Shown here piece after piece: positions 52,149-60,369 of a stretch of 64,000 bases of DNA. Positions within the stretch are counted from its first letter, which is position 1; each line of letters starts with the position of its first letter. Source of the DNA: Thermoplasmata archaeon. GTDB lineage: Archaea; Thermoplasmatota; Thermoplasmata; Methanomassiliicoccales; Methanomethylophilaceae. Below the pieces are notes generated by a model that saw only the letters and a program-made list of their open reading frames with translations, ran no database searches and was not told the origin of the DNA. Both the position numbers and the translations under genes were made by a program. The stretch spans positions 1-64,000 of the forward strand of contig SUSW01000021.1 of assembly GCA_015063235.1 (NCBI GenBank), read 5' to 3'.

Positions 52149-52214
52149 TGCATAAGTCCGTTTTCGGAGCTTCTCTCTGGACAATGTTATTAATCTCATC
52201 GGCAATCCCCCTGT

Positions 52215-53834
52215 ATGAAGAGCGGACTGATGGCTTTGATGGTCATCTGCCTACTGGCAGTCGGATTCCTTATGCCGTTCGCATCGACTGATTCTGATGC
52301 GGCGGTAGATACCAGCGATTTCAAGATCGTGGTCTCGGGGACCGAGGCTCCGGATAAGGATGTGACATCAGTCATCGAGAATGGTAAGACCAAGACCTGG
52401 GATGTCTATGTCATAAACATGTCGGACAAGTTCCTGGATGTCACATTCTCGAAGTCATCTTCCAACAGCGAACTAACCATTACGGAGGCCCCAGCAGGAA
52501 AGATGCTGGTGCCTCGCAATCAGATGAATGAGAGTTATTATCTGGAAGGCAAATTTACCATCAAAGCGGACAACCTGTCCGAATCGTCACATGGGTCCCT
52601 GGTCACACTTTCGGTCACGGTCATAGATGTGAACGATAAGAGTTCATCCGTGAATGTGGACGTCAGGTTCCTCATAGACATCGATTCCGTCTATGATAAT
52701 TCTGATATGTATAACAAATTCCTCGGATTTATTGAGAACAAAACCCCTCCGCCCTTCGACAAAGCATGGTTCCCCGCACTGATCACTGTGATATTCTGGA
52801 TGGTCATAGCTAAATTCCTGAGCTGGATAATCGCTCCCAGGTTCGCCAGGGTCCTTGACAAGCAAACAACCAGCGATGATCAGAAGAAGTTCGAGAAGAT
52901 CTTATCAAGGCTCATCGTCTCACTCGTGATGCTGATAACCATTAACGAGGCCATGGATATCCTTGGTCTCAGCGCATCTATCAAGAACGATGTGATGTCG
53001 CTATCGTCCATTATCTGCATAGCGATTACCATCGTCATCGCATGGGAGATCTATAAGCAAGTCATCGACGGTGTACTGCTGAGGTTCGAGGAGAGCGAGG
53101 ATGACACCTCCATAGACCGTACGCTCCTACCTCTGTTCTTGATGCTCGGAAAACTCGGATTCTGGGCAATCGGTATCGCATCCATCCTGGGTGCATTGGG
53201 TATCGATCTCCAGGGAATACTGATCAGCGCAGGAGTCGTTTCACTGGGAATCACAATGGGTGCACAGAACGTCCTGGGGCAGTTCTTCAGCGGTATGGTC
53301 ATACTGTTTACCAGGCCCTTCAAGAAGGGGGATTTCCTCAAAATCAACGATAAGGTGTACGTGGTCAAGAAGGTCAAGGTCATGTTCACCGAATTCTATA
53401 GCTGGGATAGGGACCAGATCATCACCATGCCCAACAACGCGGTCACGGCATCCACCATCGTCAACCTGACCAAGGAGGACGAGGCATACAGGTTGTACAT
53501 CTACTTCGAGGTAGCTTATCAGACCGATATTAAGAAGGCGGAGAAGGTCATGCTCGACGTTGCCAACAAGAGTCCGTTGGTGCTGCATGATGAATCTCAC
53601 GCTCCGCCAAACGTCAGGCTCACTAGCTTCGCGGGTTCCGGTATAGAGCTCAGGCTCGGTGTCACTACCATGAACTTCGGTTCCAGTATTACCGACGCAT
53701 CGGCATTGAGGATCGCAGTCTACGAAGCGTTCCTTGAGAATGACATCGAGGTGCCCTACGACAGGCTTGAGGTCACCATGCTCAACGACTGTTTCTCAGG
53801 TCAGAGGAGGCCGGGAGACACAGTTGCGGACTGA
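52215..53834 (+). CDS. MscS-family mechanosensitive channel with extracellular N-terminal domain
   Basis: 539 residues. Signal-type helix (LMALMVICLLAVGFLMPFAS), then an extracytoplasmic beta-rich domain of about 150 residues (Ig-like, residues 30-170). Then come transmembrane helices (WFPALITVIFWMVIAKFLSWII; LIVSLVMLITINEAMDILGL; SSIICIAITIVIAWEIYK; LFLMLGKLGFWAIGIASILGALGI). The MscS pore and beta domain follow: GVVSLGITMGAQNVLGQFFSGMVILFTRPFKKGDFLKI...VTMPNNAVTAS-like segment (IITMPNNAVTAS). Opens on membrane tension to release solutes. The extra N-terminal domain is a variation. Confidence 0.88.
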   Translation: MKSGLMALMVICLLAVGFLMPFASTDSDAAVDTSDFKIVVSGTEAPDKDVTSVIENGKTKTWDVYVINMSDKFLDVTFSKSSSNSELTITEAPAGKMLVPRNQMNESYYLEGKFTIKADNLSESSHGSLVTLSVTVIDVNDKSSSVNVDVRFLIDIDSVYDNSDMYNKFLGFIENKTPPPFDKAWFPALITVIFWMVIAKFLSWIIAPRFARVLDKQTTSDDQKKFEKILSRLIVSLVMLITINEAMDILGLSASIKNDVMSLSSIICIAITIVIAWEIYKQVIDGVLLRFEESEDDTSIDRTLLPLFLMLGKLGFWAIGIASILGALGIDLQGILISAGVVSLGITMGAQNVLGQFFSGMVILFTRPFKKGDFLKINDKVYVVKKVKVMFTEFYSWDRDQIITMPNNAVTASTIVNLTKEDEAYRLYIYFEVAYQTDIKKAEKVMLDVANKSPLVLHDESHAPPNVRLTSFAGSGIELRLGVTTMNFGSSITDASALRIAVYEAFLENDIEVPYDRLEVTMLNDCFSGQRRPGDTVAD

Positions 53835-53937
53835 AGTCATGTCCTGAGGACATGGCAGGTCCGCTAAAGCACCGGATTCCGGTGCTATCGATCCTTTACA
53901 AATCAATTATTTAATCCATCAAGCCGATATCGGAAGC

Positions 53938-54918
53938 ATGTGGGATGCAAGGCTAGAAGCCATCAGGGACCGTAAGCTGAACGAGATGATCATTTTCTCC
54001 GCTATGGTGCGTGCGGAGCCGTCCAAAAGGCACGAATTCGTTACCATAATCGGCATGCTGGACAAGGATCTCGATCTTATCGAGTCACTTGCCGAGAACG
54101 GACCTATTCCCAAAACAGAACCGATAGCTTTCGAATCATATCGCAGCAGGCTCTCGAAGCTGGAGCTCATGGACGAGTACTGTCTGGATTCCTGCAGGAA
54201 GGGTGAGAATGATTTCGGACCAATCATCTGCAAGGAGCACATGACTACATCAGTCGCAGTGAAGCATAAGTCTGAGTCACCTGCTGTGATCCCAGATTAT
54301 CCCAAACCTGTGCAGGTGCAGGAAGAATCGGGAGTGGAGGCTCCCGAGAAGCCTTCGCCGATCCCGATCCATGCCATCAACCAGGATATGCCCGAGGCAA
54401 TCCCTCCGGAAAAGCCGGCCAGCATGCCTGAGGCCGAACCCGGGGAAGGGTCTGCGGGAGACGATCCCTGTTCTGCAAGGGACTCCGCCGATTCCGACGA
54501 AGGGATATACGACATAATTCTGAGCATCGAAGATGCCGTCACACTTAAGAGAGCCCGTGAGATGAAGGATCTTAAAGTGGATCTGTTTATCGACAGGGAG
54601 ATGAACGGTCATTTCGATGACGATGCCTGCGAAGATGTCATCACATTCCTGAAGACTGATATGAGGTTAATCGACCTGATACTCTCCATCAATGTCAGCA
54701 GCAAGGAGGATATCGAGTCCAAGGTCAAGGCCATAGTGGATTTCGTCGCTTCTGCCGAAGAACCGCGTCATCAGAACATCTACATCAACGCGCTCAACGG
54801 AGAGGAGAGGAAATTGGAAGGGGAGTACAACGAGGCTCTCAAGAGGCTCGAGAAGGTCATAGCGGAACGCTACAGTCACGTTCTCGACGAGAAAGAGTCA
54901 TCCCTGTTCTTCGTCTGA
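53938..54918 (+). CDS. Hypothetical protein with disordered proline-rich centre
   Basis: 326 residues. Helical N-terminal 105 residues (MWDARLEAIRDRKLNEMIIFSAMVRAEPSKR...), a disordered Pro/Glu-rich region 105-185 (PKPVQVQEESGVEAPEKPSPIP), and a helical C-terminal domain 190-326 (IILSIEDAVTLKRAREMKDLKVDLFIDREMNG...). No family recognised. Single gene between the MscS channel and a DNA-binding regulator. Confidence 0.6.
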   Translation: MWDARLEAIRDRKLNEMIIFSAMVRAEPSKRHEFVTIIGMLDKDLDLIESLAENGPIPKTEPIAFESYRSRLSKLELMDEYCLDSCRKGENDFGPIICKEHMTTSVAVKHKSESPAVIPDYPKPVQVQEESGVEAPEKPSPIPIHAINQDMPEAIPPEKPASMPEAEPGEGSAGDDPCSARDSADSDEGIYDIILSIEDAVTLKRAREMKDLKVDLFIDREMNGHFDDDACEDVITFLKTDMRLIDLILSINVSSKEDIESKVKAIVDFVASAEEPRHQNIYINALNGEERKLEGEYNEALKRLEKVIAERYSHVLDEKESSLFFV

Positions 54919-54988
54919 GCGGATCAAACCCTTTATGGACAACCCTTTTCAGATAGCGTTTATCTATGCGTATAAGTTTCCGCACATC

Positions 54989-55342
54989 ATGGAAGACAAA
55001 CCGAAGACGAAGATGAGCAAGCACGTATGCGCATGCGGGCCGATCCTTACGACTGTATCCGCCAATCCGCTGCTGGACATCATCTCGGTCCTCGACGATG
55101 CCGACAGTCTCACCATTCTCAAAGGTCTGATGAAGACCGAGGTGCGCTCGCCGTTCCCGGACGGTCTCTTCGGTCTGGAATCTGCCAGGACCAACACTGC
55201 GCTCAGGAGGCTTCTCAGGGCAGGACTGGTCAACAGCAGGGTCGAGGGTGCCGACCACATCTATTACATCCATGTGGAGAGATTCAGGGAGCTTCACGAA
55301 TTCGTTGATGGCCTGGTGAACAACAAGGCCGAGAAAGCCTGA
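54989..55342 (+). CDS. ArsR-like winged-helix regulator
   Basis: 117 residues from ATG 54989, 25 bases after TTTATCTATG, a probable TATA box (leaderless). N-terminal CACGPIL cysteine pair, then the winged helix: LLDIISVLDDADSLTILKGLMKTE...SARTNTALRRLLRAGLVNSRVEGADHIYYIHVERFRELHEF. The sequence fits ArsR/SmtB-type regulators; the cysteines could make it metal- or redox-sensing (inference). Confidence 0.7.
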   Translation: MEDKPKTKMSKHVCACGPILTTVSANPLLDIISVLDDADSLTILKGLMKTEVRSPFPDGLFGLESARTNTALRRLLRAGLVNSRVEGADHIYYIHVERFRELHEFVDGLVNNKAEKA

Positions 55343-55348
55343 ACAGGA

Positions 55349-56143
55349 TTATCTGTAGAGCTCCGGTCTCCTTCTGTCGTAGTAGGAGATGTTCATCATG
55401 GTCTCAGGGCCGTCCCTGGGAAGCTTCCCTCCAGCAGAGAACGTGATGGAGTGCTCATCGTCGCCGTAGTATTCGTCGATGACATTCCCCTTCGGGTCCA
55501 GAGCTATCAGCCCTCCGCCGAATATCGATCCCTGCCCATTGTCTCCGACAGCGCTGCAACCTGCGACATACATGCCGTTGTCCGATGCCCTGGCAGGAAG
55601 GTATGAATGCCAAACAGCTTTCCTTCTATCCGACGATATTCCGTTGGCGAACGGTGTCAGGACAATCTCGGCGCCCTTGGATCTTAATGTGGCACAGATG
55701 TCCGGTATGTGTGATTCTGTGCATAGCTGGATCCCCGCCTTCACACCATCAACGTCGAAGACGGGAAGCTCGTTCCCGGCGATGAACAGCTCTGATTCTT
55801 TCAGGCCGAGATGCGTCTTGCGGTAATGTCCGATCATACCGTCCTTTCCGGCGATCTCCTGTCTAAGATGCATGGATCCGTTGTCCTTCTCGATGTATCC
55901 GAAAACAATTGCTGTACCGTATTCGGAGGCCAGTTCACGGGCTTCTTTGACATAAGGATCGGCGGGATCGAGTGCGAATCTCTCGGATTCCACCGTGGAA
56001 TAGCCGGAGAGGCACATCTCGGGAAAACAGATGATATCGGAATCCCTGTTGGATTCTACGAAGGATCTCATCTTTGAGAGATTGCGGGCCGGATCGCCTG
56101 CTACGGAGTTCATCTGCACCATCGTGACCCGGACATCCTTCAT
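55349..56143 (-). CDS. Carbon-nitrogen hydrolase (nitrilase superfamily)
   Basis: 264 residues with the Glu-Lys-Cys triad: Glu in CFPEMCLSGYST (about 42), Lys in GHYRKTHLGLKESELF (about 113), Cys in KAGIQLCTESHIPDICATL (about 141). Family enzymes hydrolyse nitriles or amides, often omega-amidase or N-carbamoylputrescine-amidase type. No ammonia-using partner gene is adjacent, so the substrate is open. Convergent with the ArsR-like gene. Confidence 0.9.
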   Translation of the reverse strand: MKDVRVTMVQMNSVAGDPARNLSKMRSFVESNRDSDIICFPEMCLSGYSTVESERFALDPADPYVKEARELASEYGTAIVFGYIEKDNGSMHLRQEIAGKDGMIGHYRKTHLGLKESELFIAGNELPVFDVDGVKAGIQLCTESHIPDICATLRSKGAEIVLTPFANGISSDRRKAVWHSYLPARASDNGMYVAGCSAVGDNGQGSIFGGGLIALDPKGNVIDEYYGDDEHSITFSAGGKLPRDGPETMMNISYYDRRRPELYR

Positions 56144-56364
56144 ACTATCGTCCCTGGAGCATGATGTCTGTATAAAAAGTGTCCAATGTCATGGAACTCG
56201 CTGGGGGTTTTAGGGGTTCGGCGTATCGCCGTCCGTAGCATCGTCTGAGGACAGGACAAATTACCTGAGTTTAATAAAAAACGATATTAGTTAAGTAATT
56301 AGCTAAAATTATATTCATTAATTATTTAATAAATGAGACACATGCAGATACGGATGGGATACAC

Positions 56365-57036
56365 ATGAGAGATGAATCTAGGTTCAACTCTCATCTCAAT
56401 GGGAACAACTCATTGAATGGGACAGCTATGGCGCCGAAAGGTGTGGGATACTCTGTGGGCAGATCGGAGCTCACTATACAGGGATACGAGAGATACAATA
56501 TCGACGATGATGACGGCATTTACATTGCTAAGCTGCCGGAGAAGACCTTTTTCAACGACGGCGAACCCGTTTTCGTAAAGGCACAGCCCGGAATCTTCGT
56601 CGGAAGCCACTGGCAGAATAAAACACAGCCTGTAACCAAGACTGTAAAGAAGACTTCTGACCCCAAGCAGCTCTTCTCGGACATCCTGCGCAGCAACGAT
56701 ATCATTGTCAGAACCCACGTCGGAACATACGCTGACGGCAAGGTCGTCGAGCAGAAGCCCCTTACCGATTTCGTCTCTCAGATGAATAGCCGCATAGACT
56801 CCCTGACAGCCAATCAGAACAGCATGAACGTCTCGCTGACATCATCGGCCGCTGCACCCAATGTGGATCTGAAAGCAAGCGGCATAAGCACGGAGAATGT
56901 CCAGGTGAGACCTCCTGACAAGCCCAAGTCTCAGAGGAAGTTCGCCTTCGTCAACGGAAAGCTCGTGATGGTGGAGGACGAGGCCGCTCAGGTCCCTTCG
57001 TCGCCATCTTCCGACAAAACTATCCAGGATTGCTGA
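56365..57036 (+). CDS. Hypothetical protein, low-complexity N- and C-termini
   Basis: 223 residues. Asn/Ser-rich start (FNSHLNGNNSLNG), a globular-looking central part (YERYNIDDDDGIYIAKLPEKTFFNDGEPVFVKAQPGIFVGSHW...DIIVRTHVGTYADGKVV) and a disordered basic tail. No family recognised. The 200 bases before it contain no gene and carry an AT-rich palindrome-like segment (TTAGTTAAGTAATTAGCTAA, about 56288-56307), a possible operator. Confidence 0.55.
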   Translation: MRDESRFNSHLNGNNSLNGTAMAPKGVGYSVGRSELTIQGYERYNIDDDDGIYIAKLPEKTFFNDGEPVFVKAQPGIFVGSHWQNKTQPVTKTVKKTSDPKQLFSDILRSNDIIVRTHVGTYADGKVVEQKPLTDFVSQMNSRIDSLTANQNSMNVSLTSSAAAPNVDLKASGISTENVQVRPPDKPKSQRKFAFVNGKLVMVEDEAAQVPSSPSSDKTIQDC

Positions 57037-57039
57037 GTT

Positions 57040-57055
57040 CCCGGCAACTGCCGGG
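57040..57055 (+). terminator. Possible terminator hairpin
   Basis: CCCGGC-AACT-GCCGGG directly after a stop codon. No long T run follows, so its efficiency is doubtful. Confidence 0.4.
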
Positions 57056-57193
57056 ACTTGCGTCCTCATTATCTGAGATTATTGTGCTAATTGCATCCTA
57101 ATTCATCCAAATTGTATTTTTCTATAGGAAATCAGTTCAGGAAAGCGTTTCATTAAACGAGTATCTTATAATACTACATGCTGTTGTTTCATT

Positions 57194-58024
57194 ATGGACG
57201 CCGTAGTGAAGGGTCGGAGGGGCAGGAAGAAATCGCCCGATAAGATTCACATCGGAAGAAAGGAGCCTCTGTCATATGCAGATGCGATAAGGACATCCCT
57301 GTCCAAAGAAAGGCACAGGATATTCTATGCCGAGAGCGACTGCACCGATTTCGCACCATTCGACAGGGAAGAAGGTTCCTTCCTCATCATCTCAGGCTAC
57401 TTCAAGGAGGCATCCAAATGCAGGGATTACCTGAATGCTCTGCCGGAGGATATCGACAGGAAACGTGTCATCTACATCCCTGTAAAAACGCTGGATGATG
57501 TCAAATCATTCAGGGAAGCGGTCGAAGGACTGGGTGCAGCGTTCCTATACGACGATCTGATGATATTCAAGGACGGGTCCCGTTACGTTTACGAGGCATC
57601 CGATATCCAGAAGGCGACATCTCCTGAGATTAGGGAGGAGATGGGAGGTTCTGACTTCTCCATCATGGGTTCTCCGTCGATAGACAAGGGGGGCATGTAC
57701 GATCATCTGAACAAGAACGTCCCGGCGGCAAATCTTGTCGTGGTGACAGGGATGTTCAACCTCAAACAAAGTGAATATAACATCAACTGGACATACTTGT
57801 GCAACATGGTCACCACATTCCCGGACGGAATGAGCGTCTTCAACGACCTTCGCAGCGACGTCAAATATGTGGATATCCCGCTGAAGCAGACCAGGTCCAT
57901 GTCGTTCCAGGACGGCACCATGATGATGAATGCCGAGGAGTACAGGGATTTCCTGAAGACCATCGGCATGCCTTCAGTATACAAGACGGACAAGGATGTG
58001 ACGGTCATCACCAAAGGAGGATAG
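57194..58024 (+). CDS. Unrecognised operon protein A (ends in TAG)
   Basis: 276 residues. A basic N-terminus (VVKGRRGRKKSPDK) precedes alpha/beta sequence (RIFYAESDCTDFAPFDREEGSFLIISGYF; VIYIPVKTLDDVKSFREAVEGLGAAFLYDD). No domain recognised. TATA-like CTTATAATAC lies 27 bases before ATG 57194. The stop is TAG (58022-58024), and the next gene starts three bases later in the same frame, so reading through would give a 468-residue fusion. A good GGAGG for the next gene overlaps the end, favouring ordinary termination. Confidence 0.6.
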   Translation: MDAVVKGRRGRKKSPDKIHIGRKEPLSYADAIRTSLSKERHRIFYAESDCTDFAPFDREEGSFLIISGYFKEASKCRDYLNALPEDIDRKRVIYIPVKTLDDVKSFREAVEGLGAAFLYDDLMIFKDGSRYVYEASDIQKATSPEIREEMGGSDFSIMGSPSIDKGGMYDHLNKNVPAANLVVVTGMFNLKQSEYNINWTYLCNMVTTFPDGMSVFNDLRSDVKYVDIPLKQTRSMSFQDGTMMMNAEEYRDFLKTIGMPSVYKTDKDVTVITKGG

Positions 58025-58027
58025 ACC

Positions 58028-58603
58028 ATGGTCTTCCTCACCATCAAGATCTTCACCTCAACAATCCTGGACGGCGGTACTCTGCTCAAGGTGGAGCACC
58101 CCAGGGATTACTTCATGGAGAATCTGGAAGCTTATGTGATGATGGCCAAGAAGGTCTACAGGGATTACTACCTTCAGCTCAAGAGCATCTCCGCAGCGGT
58201 GCGCCGTATCGGCGGCGCAGGAGACATCTCAGGATGTACGGTCGTTGTGGATGACAATCTTAAGATCATCCTTGATCCGACCGATATGCGCCCTGTGCTG
58301 TACCGTGCGGTCACAGGGGATCTGATCTATTACGAAAGTTTCCGCGCATCGGGGTTCCTGGACGACAAGTATGTGCTGCAGGACCGTCAGCTGGTGGCTG
58401 CACTAACACTTAAGAGTGTGACCTGGGATGTTCCGCCGCACCTATCCAGGAAGAGCATCCGCGATATGAACCATGTCTCGGAGGCCCTGCAGTCCATCAT
58501 CAGTCAGGATGTCGTCCGCAGATGGGACGACAGGATCCTTGATATGGATGCGACCTTGGAGACGATAATGATGAAGGCCGACAAGGAAGAGGAGGAGGAA
58601 TGA
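58028..58603 (+). CDS. Unrecognised operon protein B
   Basis: 191 residues, helical and mixed (LTIKIFTSTILDGGTLLKVEHPRDYFMENLEAYVMMAKKVYRDYYLQLKSI) with an acidic tail (KADKEEEEE). No family recognised. GGAGG seven bases upstream of the ATG. Second of four consecutive genes with no homology visible to me, which probably form a complex. Confidence 0.6.
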   Translation: MVFLTIKIFTSTILDGGTLLKVEHPRDYFMENLEAYVMMAKKVYRDYYLQLKSISAAVRRIGGAGDISGCTVVVDDNLKIILDPTDMRPVLYRAVTGDLIYYESFRASGFLDDKYVLQDRQLVAALTLKSVTWDVPPHLSRKSIRDMNHVSEALQSIISQDVVRRWDDRILDMDATLETIMMKADKEEEEE

Positions 58604-58604
58604 C

Positions 58605-58847
58605 ATGGGACGCGAAGCGCTCCGTAAGGATATTGTGGCGATAACCGCGGATGATGTGGTCGCCATGTTCAGAGAGAAACGTGCCTTGGAGGAGTATATC
58701 GGTTTGATCAAGGGATCACCGACCAATTACATCAACTCCCAGGTTCTGGATTTCATCAACACCGACTTCAAGGCATCGAAGCACGGCATCAAGGTGCCGG
58801 ACGTCAAGAGGGCTGTAGACAAGGCTGTACAGGAGGGACAGAAATGA
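58605..58847 (+). CDS. Unrecognised small operon protein C
   Basis: 80 residues, helical (DDVVAMFREKRALEEYIGLIKGSPTNYINSQVLDFINTDFKASKHGIKVPDVKRAVDKAVQEG). Starts one base after gene B ends and overlaps gene D by ATGA. Possibly DNA or protein binding, but nothing specific. Confidence 0.55.
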   Translation: MGREALRKDIVAITADDVVAMFREKRALEEYIGLIKGSPTNYINSQVLDFINTDFKASKHGIKVPDVKRAVDKAVQEGQK

Positions 58848-59521
58848 TCCCATGCCGCAATCTCGATGCGCCTGCAGAGCAGGACATCCTGATGACCGAT
58901 GAGAACAGGGCCTTCATCAGGAACTCGATCGAGAAGGAGCTCGGTGCGTTCTTCTACGCGGTCATGTGGAGGGACAGCGTCGAGCAGCCTATCGTCGACT
59001 ACCTCAGCGAATGTCTTGCCTACGAGAGGGGCCTTAGCATCCCTGAATGTACCGAGCCGGTCAGGAGGATGATAGACGAGATCCTGAAGGAGGTGGAGGC
59101 TGATGCACACAAGTGCGTCGACGCATACAGGGAATCCTTCCCGTGGGATATCGTCGAGAAGTGTCTGAGGGACGAGAAGTTCTCCGATTCGGACATGGCA
59201 GGGCCCAGGAACAAGATCTCCCAGTGGCTTCCCAGGAACATAGACGATCCGTTTCTGAGCACGGAGATGCCCATAGTTATCATGTCCACCATGGACCATC
59301 TCAAGGCGTACGAGAGCAAGATGCATTCGGATATGGAGAAGGCCCCTTACAGGATCGACAGGGAGAAGCTCACCGCATATCTGCTTATAGAATTCAAGAG
59401 GGATGCCGGTAAGTTCAGGTTCTCCCATTACAAGGCGATGTCCGAGATGGTCCCGGACCTTCTCGACCGTCTCGTCCCGATGCTGAAGGAGTTCGGGATA
59501 ACGACCGTATCGCTCGGATGA
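58844..59521 (+). CDS. Unrecognised operon protein D
   Basis: 225 residues, acidic, helical (NSIEKELGAFFYAVMWRDSVEQPIVDYLSECLAYERGLSIPECTEPVRRMIDEILKEVEADAHKCVDAYRESF). Has Cys and His residues but no clear metal motif. Coupled to gene C by ATGA. It and its partners are an undescribed lineage-specific set as far as I can see. Confidence 0.6.
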   Translation: MIPCRNLDAPAEQDILMTDENRAFIRNSIEKELGAFFYAVMWRDSVEQPIVDYLSECLAYERGLSIPECTEPVRRMIDEILKEVEADAHKCVDAYRESFPWDIVEKCLRDEKFSDSDMAGPRNKISQWLPRNIDDPFLSTEMPIVIMSTMDHLKAYESKMHSDMEKAPYRIDREKLTAYLLIEFKRDAGKFRFSHYKAMSEMVPDLLDRLVPMLKEFGITTVSLG

Positions 59522-59586
59522 GTGCACGTTCGGACCGAACTCTTTTCGGACACATAGATATAATACAACGGCCTTGGAGTGCTTGG

Positions 59587-60369
59587 ATGGCAGACAATCA
59601 CTCGGAGCTTCTGGAGGCGTACAAGGATATCGCCTCGGTGCTGAACAGGCACGGAATTACTTTCTACGGTTTCTTCGGGACTGCCATAGGTGCGGTCAGG
59701 CACAAAGGATTCATCCCTTGGGACGATGACCTGGACATAGCGATATTAGCAAAGGATCTGGATGAGGTCAACCGCGTCCTATCGGAGGAGCTGGATCCTG
59801 CGAAATACTATTATCACAACCCCAGTGCCGACAGCCATCCGCACGTCATCATAAAGACCGATGATTTCGAGACCGTTCTGAGGAACAGGAAGGCCACGTT
59901 CATAGACGTCTTCGTCCTCACCGATTTCCCGGATTCGAAGATACGTCAGTACCTTATGTACCCGTTCTGCGGCTTCGAGCTCCTGTCGCACAAAATGATC
60001 GATGAGCACCCGGGTGTGAAGGGCCTCTTCTACGGCATAATGCACATCTCCAGGAAGTTCATCCGCATGATCTCCCAGAAGGATACCAAGAAGGTTAGCC
60101 ACCGTGCGGTCAAGGTCTGGGATAACACATGGTACCGCGAGGATTTCGGGACTCCGCTGATTGTGGATTTCGAGGACACCAAGATGCCGATCCCCTGCAA
60201 CTACGACCGTATCCTGACCGAGTTCTACGGAGATTATATGACACCTCCTCCGGAGGACAAAAGGTCTGGAGCCACAGGCTATCCGTACAGTCTGATGAGC
60301 GATTACCTCGAGGACATGTCAGGCGGGAAGAAGCATCCCAGGCTATCATCGGATGATCTGCCCTATTGA
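59587..60369 (+). CDS. LicD-family phosphotransferase
   Basis: 260 residues. The LicD nucleotidyltransferase-fold motif is intact: GITFYGFFGTAIGAVRHKGFIPWDDDLDIAILAKDLDEVNRVL (residues 23-64), with the catalytic Asp residues in WDDDLDI. The family transfers phosphocholine or similar groups to surface glycans. Start at 59587 has GGAG upstream; an ATG at 59518 overlapping gene D's stop would add 23 residues. Convergent with, and overlapping by 24 bases, the LRR protein gene. Confidence 0.85.
   Translation: MADNHSELLEAYKDIASVLNRHGITFYGFFGTAIGAVRHKGFIPWDDDLDIAILAKDLDEVNRVLSEELDPAKYYYHNPSADSHPHVIIKTDDFETVLRNRKATFIDVFVLTDFPDSKIRQYLMYPFCGFELLSHKMIDEHPGVKGLFYGIMHISRKFIRMISQKDTKKVSHRAVKVWDNTWYREDFGTPLIVDFEDTKMPIPCNYDRILTEFYGDYMTPPPEDKRSGATGYPYSLMSDYLEDMSGGKKHPRLSSDDLPY

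Noticed and set aside
53938-54918. TonB- or adhesin-like protein because of the Pro/Glu-rich centre
   Set aside because: No signal peptide, no transmembrane helix and no matching terminal domains.
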